DNA of 64,000 bases from Tieghemiomyces parasiticus (lineage: Eukaryota > Kickxellomycota > Dimargaritomycetes > Dimargaritales > Dimargaritaceae), in NCBI GenBank assembly GCA_027575765.1, contig JANBPT010000040.1:1-64000 (forward strand). Direction: 5' to 3'. Numbering within the stretch: position 1 is the stretch's first letter; each line of letters opens with the position of its first letter. The position numbers were made by a program, and so were the translations under genes. This document shows positions 13,001 through 26,674 of this stretch, in pieces. The notes below the pieces were generated by a model, which worked only from the letters and a program-made list of their open reading frames with translations, was not told the DNA's origin and made no database searches.

Positions 13001-16000
13001 CCAGTCAACACTCTGGTAACGTTCTATCTCAATAATTCCAACCCAGAATAGAGATTTACAGATATTCTTGACCACGTTAAAAATAGAAGTCACTGGTCAC
13101 TCTGTCTCTCTCACCCTCTCTTTTTCTGAACCTCGCTCTCTTCAGTGGGTTAGCGTGATATTGAAATAACTTTCGACCATTCATCGAGAGCTCGTTTGGT
13201 CTGTAGATGCTCTTATCGACTTACTCTCCTTGGGACAGGATAAAAATGAGGACAGTATAATTAGAACGAGATCTGGTATCTATAGTACGAAAGGATGTAA
13301 TATATTGTTATCTGACAGCCAAAAAGACAGGTAAAAAGATCAACGGCAATTCAAGCGAGCACTGTGGCAAAGGCGAGGTGGCCGTAGAGAGTGGCAGTGG
13401 TGGAGGTGGAAAAGGGACGGCGATGGCACAACAGGCCCCCATGAATGGCGTACCGACTATCTCGTCGCGGATCAGGTTAATTTTAGCGCAGGTAGGAGCT
13501 CCTATTCGCCCGGCTAAATACTCCCCCTCCCCTGGTCCGGCAGTTGTCACCCCAGCTCCCTGTAACGCCGTTCGTTCTACGACTTTCACATGTAAATGAT
13601 TCGCGTAAAAGTAGAGCGAGTCGGTTGGTCTAGCGAACCACTGCGATTTAGCCATATCTCAGGTAGAAGTCAAGTATAGAATGGGGGGAGGGATGATCGC
13701 CAGGGCCGAAGTGCACGCGTCTCCGAGATTGTCATTGGTGGCTAGAGCGACGACAGAGTTTGGTAGAGAACGGGCTTACCGAAATGCGGGGGGGGCGAAA
13801 CAAACTATTAGCCTTGTTCCATCCTGTATGGCAATTGGTTGGTACCAATTCGATACGCGGAGAATTTCCACCACTCAGCGTAGTCGAGAGTATGGGGGTG
13901 TGCGAACGGCGAAGTGGGCGTGGTCAAGCTCTTCGAAACGCAGTCTCCTTGCCAAATTGGCAAATCCCGACTTTGTTGATAGATAGTACCTCATTCTGGC
14001 GTCATGGAAGATTTCGTGAGACATGGTGTTCTAATTTTATATCCGACTGGATTTCATTGGGTCTCTTCTGACCGTGCGTACCGTTAGTTGGCCCTTGAGA
14101 AATACACAGCTCTTTCGAAGGAAAACGGGGCTTGGCACTTATTCTATCGAGCCGTAGGTAATTACTTCGGATGTGCTCGTCGAATTAGAAGGCTATTTCT
14201 CCGCTGACATTTAGTCACACCACTCACCGCCGGTAGGTATCTAGGTACTCGAACCGTTAGTTAGGTCTATACTAATATCAGAATGTAGACTCTTCGAGTT
14301 CTGACAGGTTCAGGCTGGCGCTCCAATGGTTTAGTGAATTCCTATCAAATGATAGTCCAAGTAGGCATTTCGAACCGACTCCCTCTGAGGCAGACCGTTC
14401 CAAAGTTGAACTTGAAAGTCCCTAACGTACACCACACGTCGTGTTGAAAGTTGGGCTTAAGAGCCCCAAAACGTAGGTTGTAGCGTATACCAAGTGAATA
14501 TATTGGCCAGGGTCAGCTGGCCATCAAGTAAATGAATAGGGGTTATGGTAATAGACTCACACTATGTGTGCATCAGAAGGGACCCCATGGCTACAAAAAA
14601 AGGGGGAGTAGAGGAACGTACGCGATTGGGCCTGTGCCATGGGGAGCAACTCGGACGCAGATTAATCCGACTGGTAGCTAACATACTTTACGCTATTATT
14701 AGGCTATAGGTGACGATCTCGGAAAGTCGTCACTATTACCACCATCCCTAGAGCGCACCAACTCTGACGGTTGACAAGGTTTTAGGGGTACGGTCAAGTA
14801 GTGGCCCATACTTGCCAATCTTCGTCCAACCGGAAGGAAGTTATGTATTGGTTTTACGATTGCAGATTTCGAACCGGGGCTTCCTAGAATCTTGAGTTTC
14901 TGAGAACGAGAGATATAACAGGCCAACTCTACTGGCGGTTACAAGCGGAGCGCCACAGGAGACTACTATTCCATATTACTGATAGCGTGGGCGCTGCTGC
15001 AAATAAAAGAATATGATGCCAGTATTTCAAGGTGTCAACTGTGGTCTAAAAATACATTACCTGTTTGGAGGTATCACCTGGCGGGGCAGTGGGGATGATT
15101 CTATAAATATATACTATTTTTAGATCAACGGACTGTGGGAGGTGCCGAGAGATGAGCGTGATGGTCTATAAATAGACCCCGATAACTCGCACCCAATGAC
15201 TAAACGCTTCCCCCCTCTCCACACACGTAGTCCATGACGTCCCACACCTAAATTAATATTGGGAGGATGTGCAAAGACGAAAACAGGGTGGGCGGCATCA
15301 CTCCCGTGTTGTGCGATACGAGATACCATCACCTGAGTGGTCGTCTCCCCTCCTAAAACACCAATTAGGTAAGCCGTGGGAATGTAAAAATAGATGGCCA
15401 AGATGGTCATTAGCTGGTTAAAAAAGGGGTGTGTGGCAGGGTGTACTAATAAAGAGGGAAGGGAGAAACGTGGGTGCACCCTTATCAAGTCAGGGGTTCA
15501 ATATCGTCGGCGTGAATTGGGTCAGACCTAGGTAGTACTTCGAAGTGGGGACGGGAGAGCGGAGTGGGGGAGGGAACTTGTCCAAGTCTGTGGTGGATTA
15601 GAGGCATACTTTATCCCCAACCCTTTTTTTTTTGTCAGCAAGCGCAGTGCTTACGCTTGGTTGCCAAATTACTCGTTTCCGGGGGTTACTAAGGGTCCTA
15701 ACGTCTTGTTCGCATTAGATAACCCAAACAATTTTCATTTACTACGTGTCCATTTATTATGTCACGCGGCGTCAGATGGGGTAAGGTGTTGTAGGCGCCA
15801 TAGTTGCTGCTTCGAGGCTAGCCAGGGTTTGGGACAGCGGTACAGGTTCGCTACGCATGGCTCCTCGCCTTCTATTATGATTGTTCTACAGATACCAAAG
15901 TAGTGCGATCCGCTGGGCGGAAGGCATTCTGGAACTATGTTCCGTGCCGGCCGTTCATACGCATTACGGTAAACAATAATGGGTAATGCAGAAAATGGGA

Positions 16001-19000
16001 ATGCATGGGAGTTGAGTCAGTAACCCACCAAGTTTTAGGGTCAGTGGGTTTAATTTCGAGGGAGGATGAGCAGGCCCTGAAAGAGAAAAATGGGACAATC
16101 CGGTAGGTCCACGATAGCCACTCTGCCCTCCCGATTCTGAGACAGCCTGGCATTCCCCTGAAAAACACTCAGCGTTTCAAAGCGCTGCATGGAAGTTGCG
16201 GTAGGGCAATGGGGTTAGACGCACCTTTCGGTACTTCAGGTTAAGAAAGAAACGGACTGCTCTGCTCGAATAATGTATATGTAACATAAGTGAGGGCCGA
16301 CCTCTCTAACCTCCTACCCGGCCTGCATGCCAGCCCTTGCCTGCTGATTTATTACATTTTTTTTACATTGAATCGCCAGCGGGTTTAAAATGAACGGAGG
16401 CGGGAAAAGGGGCTGTACGACGTGCACCAAACTATACAGCGGTGGATCCACGGATTACTCAAGATGGGCAACCCAGAAGGCCCCCGTGCATCGTTGGGTG
16501 CAGCCGGGGCGCAGACGAAACGTCCTTGGTGAATTGTGTCGGCTGAAATAAGGCAGTAACCAGGGGCCCGCGGCCCCTGGTGCATGGGCTGCGGAACTTA
16601 TTTTTCCACCCCCACCACGGCGTACGGTTAAGCGGAATTCACCTAATCTGAGGTGAACTATTTGTTTCAGTTTGGACAGTTAGGGGAAAGCCTTGGACGT
16701 CTACCTCGTCATTTATTTGCGGAGGGTCTAAAAGCGGAGAACAAGCCTACCATGTAGATTTACGGCGAAATGACCGTTCTATTCACCTCCTTTGCGCAGT
16801 GCAACCATTGACCACTACTATGTTGTCATGGTCTACCAAAGAAGCTCTAGGGCAGGGTGGTGTGGATATTTCGTAAAGCTCGGGCACAGAGGCCTGCAAT
16901 TGCTTCTAGTATGGGACTACCCAGTAGCTTGTACACTGACTTACAGTTTCCCAAGGCCAAGCAACGTCGGGGGGTGAAAGGTAATGAACATCTCGGTACC
17001 GGTCGGGTTTATCAGGATATCTGGGAAAACCAGGAGGACCACCAGCAGGGTAGTGGCTCGTTCTTCCTCTGCCTAACGCGCTAAGTCTGCTTGGTTTCCA
17101 GATTCACCACATTCTTTCAGTCGGAAAGTGCCCCGATATCCTTAGAGTTTTAACAATTCATTTACAACGAATAATGCTTGAGAAGAACGTCTAGATTCAA
17201 CGTAGTCCATCGCGCCAGCTCTTAACTGACTCATTAGCAACGAGTTAGGGTTACATTACCAGTTCTGGTCGGCCCCGTCTACCTGCTCGCTCCCGTCCTC
17301 TGCTTAGAGAGGGGACTGTCTCCCTCTTCGTACCGTTCCCTGGCACCCCTAGGTCAGGTACAAAATTTGCAGAGTACGACACTAGAAGTAACATTAACAA
17401 GGCAGACCATCATTCCTTCCTAATAGGTTTACCAGTGTCTGATTCCCCACTTACACCCCCCTCCTCTTAGCCTTGATTTTTTTTGTCTTCATCGTTATGT
17501 GCGGCAAGGTTGGACCAGGGACGCATACCATGAATTAGATAACCAATTTGGGACTTTTGGGCTGTCAATACTGCTATAATGGGCGCAGGCTGGAGAGAGG
17601 CGAGGGCAGGGGGCGTACGCAGAGTGGCAGGGTGTGGTGGGGGGTGAGGCGGCGAAGTAGGGACTCGGGGGCACCTCGGCGGGCTAAGTCCGAGGTCCAA
17701 TGTCCCACTTAGTGGTTGCTCAATTGGGGGCGGGACGCCTGCTAGCGTGGCCCCTGTCCATCCCCGGGGTATTGAATCCTTGTTTAGTTTGTTCAGCTTC
17801 CACCACCGACAGTTTCACTGCCCTTCGCCTGGACACCCCCATTGAGGAGGTTCCAGTGCGCCTGAACTTGAGACTCTTGGTAGGTAGCTGTGGGATGATT
17901 TGTATTTAGAAAAAGGGCAATCGTGGGAAGCGGGAAGGGTTGCACTTTCCTTCCCCGATTCCAGCCCAGGTACTGTAAGGTGAACACTTCTTTAGAAACC
18001 TAGAACTGCTGCTGACCTGCGACATTCTTTCACTATTCCGTGGTCCCAGTGAAGCCTTAGTTACTGATTCATTAAGCGGTGCGATGAATGTTTCGTAGAA
18101 GACTGAGATGGACCATCCGGGTTGACATTGGACACACAGAATTGGTGGCGGTGGCGGGATAAAGCCGCAGAAAGTTACGGACTGCGCACATAGCGGCAGG
18201 TGGTCAATCGCTAGCCCAAGGCCGGCAAAACTGAAGGTACTGATCTGGTGGGTTATGTGGGGCACCCGCGCAGATTGTCCACCCTCTGCAGTCCGATGTC
18301 GCTCATTTCGGCGTTAAGCAGGAGAGCCAGGTTGTCACCTCCCCTCCACACGCTACACATGGTCTACGAGGTACTCTGCGTGTGAATTGGAGGTGAGCCG
18401 AAGGGACTAGCTATACCGTTCTTTTCCCCCAAAAAAGATGGTGCTTACGAAGGCAAGGGTAGCGGTCAAGTGTAGTAAAATAGCATATGGTGGTTGATCA
18501 GCGGGTATTAAGTGTTGCTATTAGGAAGGTTGGTGGGGCCAGAAACAGGGAGAGGTTGCATACTCACGGTGGCTTGTTTAGGTCACTGCTCAGGCGGATA
18601 GAATCCTAATCGATCCCGTAGCAGGAGGGGAGGGGGGCAGACGATCTACCCCACACCCTTATGGCCACTGGCCCTCTTCCTCACTGTGCCACGAAACTTC
18701 TACACCCTATTGGCCAGAGTCATTTTCGTCCTGTTCCTACCTCCCATGATCAGCCAACGTTTGCAACCTCACTTCTAAAGCTACGGCCCGAAACCTGTTA
18801 CTGTCATTTCTTTAATGACTCAGGCATAACGCTGCTGCCTAATATTATTTATGAAGGTGCTGCAAACGGCCGGGACTGGTACTGGGTAGCCACATCCTTG
18901 ACCTTGCGCAGATTGAGGTGGCTTCAAAATAGCTATTCGCCAGATCTTCTCCTTCATTAAAGTTATTAGTAGATTACAGCGCGATGAAGCGTAGGATCGT

Positions 19001-22000
19001 GAATGGGTGTGGTGCGACTGAGCTATACGTACCGTCCGCTCTTGCCCTATCTACTCTCTAATGTGGGCTTGGTGTGACAGTATGGCAATGTGCCACGGGT
19101 ACCATTTCTGCACGGGGTGGTGGGTTCATCTCGAGCGGCTAAAGCGGCCTCGTCCTTCCCACCATGGCAGTGAGTGGTAATAACGTAGGTCCGCGCTCAT
19201 TACTGTCTTAAAATGCCAAGTACACCGGCGGTACACGACGTAGTGGTACTGAATGGGTAATCCGTTTAGGGATGTGAGTGTGTATTCGGAGTTGGACTCC
19301 GCCACTGCCTGGCAGGTACCCCAGACTAGCAACCTACCAGGTGTCGTAGATCCAATCTGGTGTACTTGGGGTCTTCGCCAGAAGGCAGGTGCACTCCCCC
19401 CTCCCCCTCCCCACTCCCTCACCGCAACGACCCCTTTTTACCTCCCTCAACACCCAACGGTCGCCCCACGCAATCCCACAGCCCATTTACCACGGAAACG
19501 CGTCTTCACCCTATCCGTTTGCCAGGCAGCGCCACCATTCACCCTTCTTTCCTATTTCTTCGCCTGCTACAGTAGATCGCTGTCCCCATACGTGGCCTGG
19601 CCCACTTTACACAGCCCCTCACTCATTCTCATACCCACGCACATACTTCGTTTCGCTCGTTCCCACCAGCTTTGACCTTCGGCTAACCTCACGCTGACAA
19701 ATTTCCCTTTTTTAGGATGTCAGTGTTTCATCTCGTACTATCACCCATGTATTAGAATGTCGCCGCAAATCAGGCATTCCGGCACGCGGCGGGTGGCCTT
19801 GCGTCCTGCGGCGGGGAGCAGCTGTACCGGCCCTGGTACCTATGAATGACAAAGAAAAGTGCACTGTGTGTAATCTCACCAACCTCATGTCGTGTCACAA
19901 CGACCGACGGTACCGCACCATCTGCATTGATATCCGACCTGATGCGCCTTGCAGATACCCTGCATTTCTCAAATCCCTTACGCTGGCTGAAGACCGCAAC
20001 TCTGTACGATATAGGATCGTTCATTATAACTTAATATTCAAGCTGTGCCAATTCAGTTGTGAGATTTGGAAGGGGCTTCTCCGGTTAGATCATATCCCCA
20101 ACGCTCAAGCGAACCGGTGGGCATGGCAATGTCGAAATCTCGAATCTCAAGCTTTTCGACGGCGGGAATATCGGGCTGGAGCGCCTCCAGCTATTGCTTT
20201 CCACTCGGTTCTCGGATATCTAATTTGGCGCCCGCCAACGGCGAAAAATCTAGACAATGACACGCGGAGTTCCTACCCGTGGACTTGCGACAAGCCTGCC
20301 TCCCCGTGAGCCGCATTGGGCTGGTATTTCAAAGTTACGAGTGGTGTAAGCACACCCGCATCCGTACGGCCATAGTCAGTCCCCATGCCACGGTAGATTC
20401 ATTGTTCAGGTGTGTCAGGTTTCTGAGTGCTATATCCTGGTCACCGGACGAGTCTAGTCACTCTACCTAGTCAAGTGTCAATTACGTTACCATGTAGCCT
20501 GAGCCGTTTCGCTAGGGTATACCCTTGTCGATTTGACGTGTCGATTAGTACATTCTAAGGTCGTGGCATTATTTGTATTCGTTCATACGCGACATTATTC
20601 CGACTGGAGACCGGTTTATTGGGGGGAGGGGTCGGGCAACCCGCGGTTGGCAATCTTGGTAGATCCGCCGGCAAGGTGGGCGACCGGGGTTGAGCTAGTC
20701 TAGTCGCAACGAAAGAGGGTCCATCCACCGTTGTCCGAGATTTTTTTTAATGGTGTGTTCAGTGTTGATCAGGTAAGGGATTCCAGCGGAGACACTTATT
20801 ACGTGCCACCCATGTTAGTTCTCGTTGTCGAGGGGGCCTAGGTACACCCTGGTGGATCTAGAGGCGGAAGGTTTGATGAAATCAGTTAGTCATGGTCATT
20901 AGCCTTCGGGGTGTAGCATTTCCCCCAGCATGAAGCGCGTCTGGCAGTTCGCAGCACCCATGCCTCCGAGCATTCACAGGTAGGCTTCTAGCTGAAAACA
21001 ATTACGGATCGTGGTGAGACGCCGGGTCTCTCACACATCACCTGTATAATGAGGGGCAGTGGTGTGCCTGTAACCCTAACTGCGGTACCTATATTCATGG
21101 TAGACAGAAACCTGCATGTGGTATCCGACCAACACCCGACCGTAACCCTACCGGGCCCTATCCACGGACCAGTGAGATAATTGAACACCCATACCAAACA
21201 AGGACGTTCACACCGATGGCGTACCCAGGACAATCGCGAAGGCACGCCCTGATCCTCAACGGATTTTTTCACACTATGGTCATGCCACGGCGGCCTGCGA
21301 AGCCCTGTACCTCTTCTCGTTTTCCTCACCAGCGCCACAGCAGTGTTCTTTGGTGGAAATCGCAGGGCACACAATGGATACAATGGTATATCTGAAGGGG
21401 GGGGCGGCGTGGGTATGGGAACCTGACGCTGCAGGTTACCATGTATTGTCCCCACCTCTGCCTACCTGCATATCGGACAACCGCATCAGTGGCTGACATT
21501 GGTCACACGCCTACCGTGCTTGGGAGGGGCGCATGGATTAGGGCACGGGTTTAATCTTACCAATTACTTCCACCGGGTAGACCCGTTACCTTGTCGCCTA
21601 AATTGATTGAAGCCCTGACGGCTTACAGAGCGTCTCGAAGGCTCGCTTGACATTGTTCTCGGAAACGTACGATCGCTTTCTTCTCACCCTAGGAACCAGT
21701 TCCCAGGCTTGCCATTAAAAGTGTATTTCATGTTAGGTGGTGAGGTGCAATCCAACCGTAATCGAGGATCAGAGTGCCAAATGTACCCTCCGTCGTGCCT
21801 CGGTTGATTTTAGGGTCATTAGAGGATCCCGAGGGGGAAGTGGGGGGGTTAGGTTTGTACAACGGGTGGCGGGTTGATGAACCATCTTCACGTACCCAAA
21901 GTCCCGTTGTATCTGATCTCCGAGCTAATCAGAGCTCAGCACCTTCCTTTCTCGGGAAATTTCTGCCCAAATCCTCGATAGGCCGACATATCCTTCATCT

Positions 22001-24101
22001 CATTGATCGTTCAAACTTTGATGGCCAGCACCGAACTACGAGGCAAAAAATACGTGTTGGAGAACTTGGAACTACGAAACCACGCCTCTGCCTGCCTATG
22101 CCATAGTCATCTCAGCCTAGTCAGCATCAAGTGTGGTGCAGTGGCGCTAGGAGAACCTGTAAACCATGGCGGTATCGCAGTACCGTTTCAGGCTTGACTT
22201 GTAGCCGTGGTGCTCCTTTATTGAAAGCCATGTCGAGCTTTCGTAGTATACACCCTACCCAGTTAGCGCTTAGAGGCAGGAAGTTTCATGTCGGCAGGCC
22301 CCTATTAGGGAGCGGCTATATACTGTTTTAGTGCCATGGATAAGTAGGCGATGCTCAGTGACCTACTTGTGGGCGGCTGACCTGTTTTCATCCTAAATGC
22401 TGTGCGTTGGACTGAAGAATAGCAGAGATGATCGATAATGAGTGGCCATGGGAATGTGATGTCACTAATAGGTTAACCACTTCCAGCAAGGTATCCGTTT
22501 CAGGTAAGGTTTGGTGCGTGGGGTTGGTGCTCCACTCTGCTGGTCGCCACCTCAACGACGCTGCTAAATGTGTTGGCGAAACCAAGTGGGGGAGGGATCA
22601 GTCCGATTCGTGTGGAAATATGGTCGGTAATGGATGGAGGATCACGGTAAAGTTACGAAAAAGGCAAAGTGCCGACTGGTACGTACGACTACTTAGTTAT
22701 CACCTTAATGTTTGAATTATCATGAAAGTCCAGGTATTACCGGGTACGGCAGTATGAGTGGTAAAGGGTGAACTTTAGAATAGGAACGACCATAAAGCGC
22801 CCTGTGTGTACCTCAAACGATGGCGTACAAAGTGCCTGCGGCCGCTAGCTAGCCAGCGCCAGAGCGGTGGGAACGACAGGTCATGGTGACAAAATTACCT
22901 AATATGGACAGCACAACTTCCCCCAGCGTCTGCCCCAACCGCTGCGCTGCGTCACACAATCCGCCTATAATATTTGGATCACAAGTCTCCCCAACCGAGA
23001 CACATTCGACAACTGCGACCTTCCCTCCTCGACACGTTGATTTTCACCATCTGGCCACCCTCATATGCAAGAGGATTTAGGGCGGGGCTACCTCGTTTTC
23101 CCTAGTCCGGTCGAACGGGCCACCCCTTTTGTAGCGCGCAACCCTTTATTTCACAGTGCTTCCCTCCAACCTCGTCCTGATAATGGCCAGCTACGCTAGC
23201 AGAACACAGATATGAGGTAGACAAACTATTCTCCCTGTACACACCCCCGACCCCACTGCTGGGCCAGAAAAAGATGGTGGGGGCAGTTGGGGGTAGAGTA
23301 GGGTTGGAGGAGGAAGGTAGTAAGGTGATGCAGTCAAAAGAGTCCAACGCCTCCATTTTTAGGAAGTGGAGGCGTGACGGTAAACATCAAAAGCCAAGGT
23401 TATCCCCTAGAGGTGCACCGTCCGTCCATGACCTGCCCCTATGTTTCTAGCAATATCAACTCCCTGGCGGGACAGGGTAACCATAGTTCTGCCTCCACCC
23501 GCCAAGGCATGGCGTTATGCCTAAACGCGTTCACTGTCATCCCATCGAGCACTCACCGTAGACACGCCGTTCCTCACCGCCGAAACTTGTATTATCTCCA
23601 AATGGCCCATACAGTATGTTACGAAAGGGCCTATGGCCTACCTAGCTTTGATTTTGACTAAAAAATCAGAATTAGCATTTTGGACCAGGTGTGGACACAG
23701 GGAACGCTGTGTCGAAGTGAGCTCGGGTAAACACCATCGATATAGCTACTAGGAACTAGAAGCGGGGAGACTCCTCTGATTATCAGTGAACAGAGGGGCC
23801 ACACATACGTCGGCCAATCAGAATTGGGGTATGGTAAAGTGGCCCAAAGCCCCTTTATAGTCAGTTATGGCCTTGCCGGTTACAGGTAAACGGATATCCA
23901 CAGGCGCATAGTTGGCTAGTTTCCATGCATATGGTCAGGCCCTATTCATGTTCGACCACTTTGCCTACTTCTACTCTCTCCTGCCAAATTCACGCATTCC
24001 TCATCACCTGATTTAACCTTTGCTGCCATCCTTGCGTGACAAAATCGTACAATCAATTTTATCACATAACCCCCCCTCTCATATCGCCATAAACCTACGA
24101 C
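7040..24101. other. 17 kb gene desert
   Basis: I found no conserved protein, spliced gene or RNA gene here. Open frames stay below about 195 aa, are mutually overlapping on both strands and lack known motifs; the longest are 7383-7964, 19842-20309 and 20988-21455. There is a GA-rich tract at about 12560-12603, homopolymer G/C/A runs, pyrimidine-rich stretches at 12950-13000 and 19395-19700, and a short GC hairpin at 16560-16580. Highly decayed repeats may be present but cannot be recognised by eye. Confidence 0.6.
16560..16580. repeat. Short GC-rich inverted repeat
   Basis: Two perfect 8-base arms (CCAGGGGC / GCCCCTGG) flank a 5-base loop. Isolated in the desert, so it may be chance. Confidence 0.6.
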
Positions 24102-26347
24102 ATGGGACCTTCGACGCCCGCTAAACGCTCCACTCGTGCATCCACACGGATACGCAAGCAGAGCGAATCATCCCCGCCGTCGACCCCGCCGCCCAAAGTC
24201 CGCGGTGTGGCCACCTCGACTGGACGTAAACCAACGCGTGCCGCGGCGTCTGCCTCCAGTACGCCGACTGGACGGATGACTGGCCGTAAAGTTAGCCCAC
24301 ACGAGAGTCGCATGCAGCCCTCATCCCCCGCCCAGCGAGGCTCCGGCGTACTTATTTCGTCGTCACCCGAGAGTACCACGTCCGCGTGGGGCCGGCCTTC
24401 CAACTCCAGTCGCGGACGCGAGCCAGCGTCCCGTTCTGCACGTAGCAAGATCGAGGGCTCAACTGCGAGTACACCTAGCAGTCGCCGTGGCAAGGTGTAC
24501 TATACGTCCGATGAAGAGGAGGAAGGAAATAAGGATGACGAGATGGATGTTGATGACGATGACGCGGACGTTAGCGATGACAACAGCAATAGAGTTGGAT
24601 CTCAGGACGGCGATAGCGACGGTAATGAAGGTAGCGAAGGGGAAGCTATTGAAACCGGCGCCCTGGCCAAATCCGGTCAAGTGGCTGGTGTTAAGCGCGG
24701 CCGTGGGGCCGCTAAGGCCGGTCACCTTATCTCTGCGAGTGACGACGGTGATGACGGAGAAGTCAGGAACATTTCACCACCACCCAAGAGCCACCATGGC
24801 GGTCACACCTCAGTCCCGACCCGCAAGAATGCGACCAGCATCTCCAAAGCTTCACGGGAAACCAAAGGGCCGACCGGCCGCGGGTCAGTCAAAGACTATG
24901 ACGAGTCCAGCGAAGGCAGCGACGACCAAGACGTTGTCGGTGATGACGATGATGAGGAGCTGGTCGACGACGACGACGTAGAAGAGCTAGATGACCCTAT
25001 CGGCTCGCAAGATGAAGGTAGGTTTGGGGCTTCGTGCGTAATAGGTTCGCAATTAGCGCTGTATCTCGGAATTCTGCCGATCCCGTTACGAATGGCCATA
25101 CGGTACTGACCTCCCTCCTCTATCGACCCCAATTTCTCGTTTGTGAACACTTAACTCACTCACCTCTCCCGTATCCTCAACAGAAGAGTAGGTTACTTCG
25201 AACAGTTTATCGTTTAGGCCATCGCGGCTCGAGTTATAGGCGCTCTGCATTCCTAACCAATCCTACCGCTCCTATTGAGACCTAACCAGCCGTCACGTTC
25301 CCTACCAACCCCAACCCATAACCGTTACCAGATTTAGTAGCGATGACGAGCGGGCCTTTGCCACCGACGCGACCCCGAAAGCCATGACCAAGCGACAGAA
25401 GGCCCGGATGGCCGACGGGCCCCGAGAGGAGTTGATGGAGCTCCCACAAGGTATGCCATTTTGGCCTGTCTCTGGAACCTTTGGTCCAGGCTCCCACTTG
25501 CCAAGGTGAGCCTCCAGCCCGCTGATGATAAGGTTACTAACCCGCCCTATTCCTGCACGGCCCCTCCTCCATCGGCATGATACTCCACCCTCCTTCCTTC
25601 ACTGACACCTAGAATCCAAGCGGCGGGTCATGACCGAGGAAGAGCTCACATTGAAGCGGTCCGAAAATGCCCGTCGGCGCAAATTCCAGACCCAGAAGCG
25701 CATCGAGCAGGACCAGGTACGTTTGTCCTTTGACCCATGCATCCCACTTCCTTGCGCCAACTCAAATCAGACGTACAACTAACTTCGGCCTGTTCGGTGT
25801 ACATTTTTTATGTTATCCAACTCCCACCTCCCACTTGCCCTACATTAGCTCGACACCATCAACAAGCTGCTCAAGAAGCAAGCTTCGAAGCGGTCCAAGA
25901 AGGACGACGCCGATAATGTAAGTAGGGAGTAAACGGCCTAGGCAAGCGATGCGACACCATGGTATTGTAGGCCCCGATCGGACGGTCATCATTGGTGAAG
26001 TTCACTAAGGGCCCTAACCGTATTTTTGGTTAATTTGCCGTCAACTCGCTACACCCTCATTGCCACAGGAAAATGCTGATACCGGGGACAAGGAAACTCA
26101 GCCAACCGAGATCCGCCTCGTCATTAAACCTGAGGTCACTTTGCTGGCCTTGCCCCTGCCTGAGTCCCCCGAGGATGAGGCAGTTGAAATCCTCCCGGTC
26201 CGCAAGTTCACGGGCTACCCGGCGCCGCCCCCGCCCTGCTCGGTTACCGACTGTGGGATCCAAAAGAAGTACACCCATCCGTCCAAGCACTTCAACGCAT
26301 GTTCCCTGTTGCACTACCGGCAGCTTCTTGCCACATCGGGTCAGTAG
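24102..26347 (+). CDS. IES2: INO80 chromatin-remodelling complex subunit Ies2 (PAPA-1 and HIT-type zinc finger)
   Basis: Five exons: 24102 to about 25021, 25341-25450, 25613-25716, 25849-25917, 26069-26347, giving about 493 aa. The N-terminal two thirds is disordered, with Ser/Arg-rich then Asp/Glu-rich runs. Exons 2-4 encode a PAPA-1 domain with the cores MTKRQKAR, RRVMTEEE, KRSENARRRKFQ and LLKKQASK. The last exon carries a HIT-type zinc-finger-like end (CSVTDCGIQKKY, then NACSLLHYRQLL). PAPA-1 plus HIT finger is the Ies2/INO80B architecture; the protein regulates the Ino80 ATPase in the nucleus. Introns 2-4 have clean GT/AG borders and agree in phase. Intron 1 is ambiguous: the best donor, GTAGGT at 25018, does not keep frame with the acceptors at 25332-25341, while a weak GTTTGG donor after 25021 does. 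Convergent with the next gene. Confidence 0.85.
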
Positions 26348-26674
26348 GAGCCAGGTCCTGGGTAGGGGGGGGGGCCCACCAGTCGTGGGCTACTTAGGCG
26401 TAACCAGATACTTTCAGTTAAGATCTTTACTATGTAAATTACCCATTTCATTGACACAGGCGAACAGGCCGTGGTACCACGTTAAGTAGTGGCGATCGCA
26501 GGCGTAGTTGATTTGGCCAATTTGCGATACCTCCCAGGCTGAACATGGCAACATTTCCTTGTTTTAGCGAATGGGCGACACGTGGTGTAGGCGGGCGCCG
26601 GCTACCGTCGCCCCTACGTGCTCCAATTCATCTACCATGTTCAATGGGACGGGAAAGCTCGGCCAGGGCAGCCA
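26348..26674. other. Convergent 3' spacer between Ies2 and glycine C-acetyltransferase
   Basis: 327 bp between two stop codons. Expected to hold both 3' UTRs and poly(A) sites. No further gene seen. Confidence 0.6.

Noticed and set aside
14860..14890. tRNA T-loop-like TTCGAAC (minus strand)
   Set aside because: The flanking bases do not form a T-stem and no acceptor or anticodon stem was found. I saw no credible tRNA in the window.
19842..20309. 155-codon open frame in the gene desert
   Set aside because: No motif, no splice partners, and overlapped by a second open frame on the same strand.
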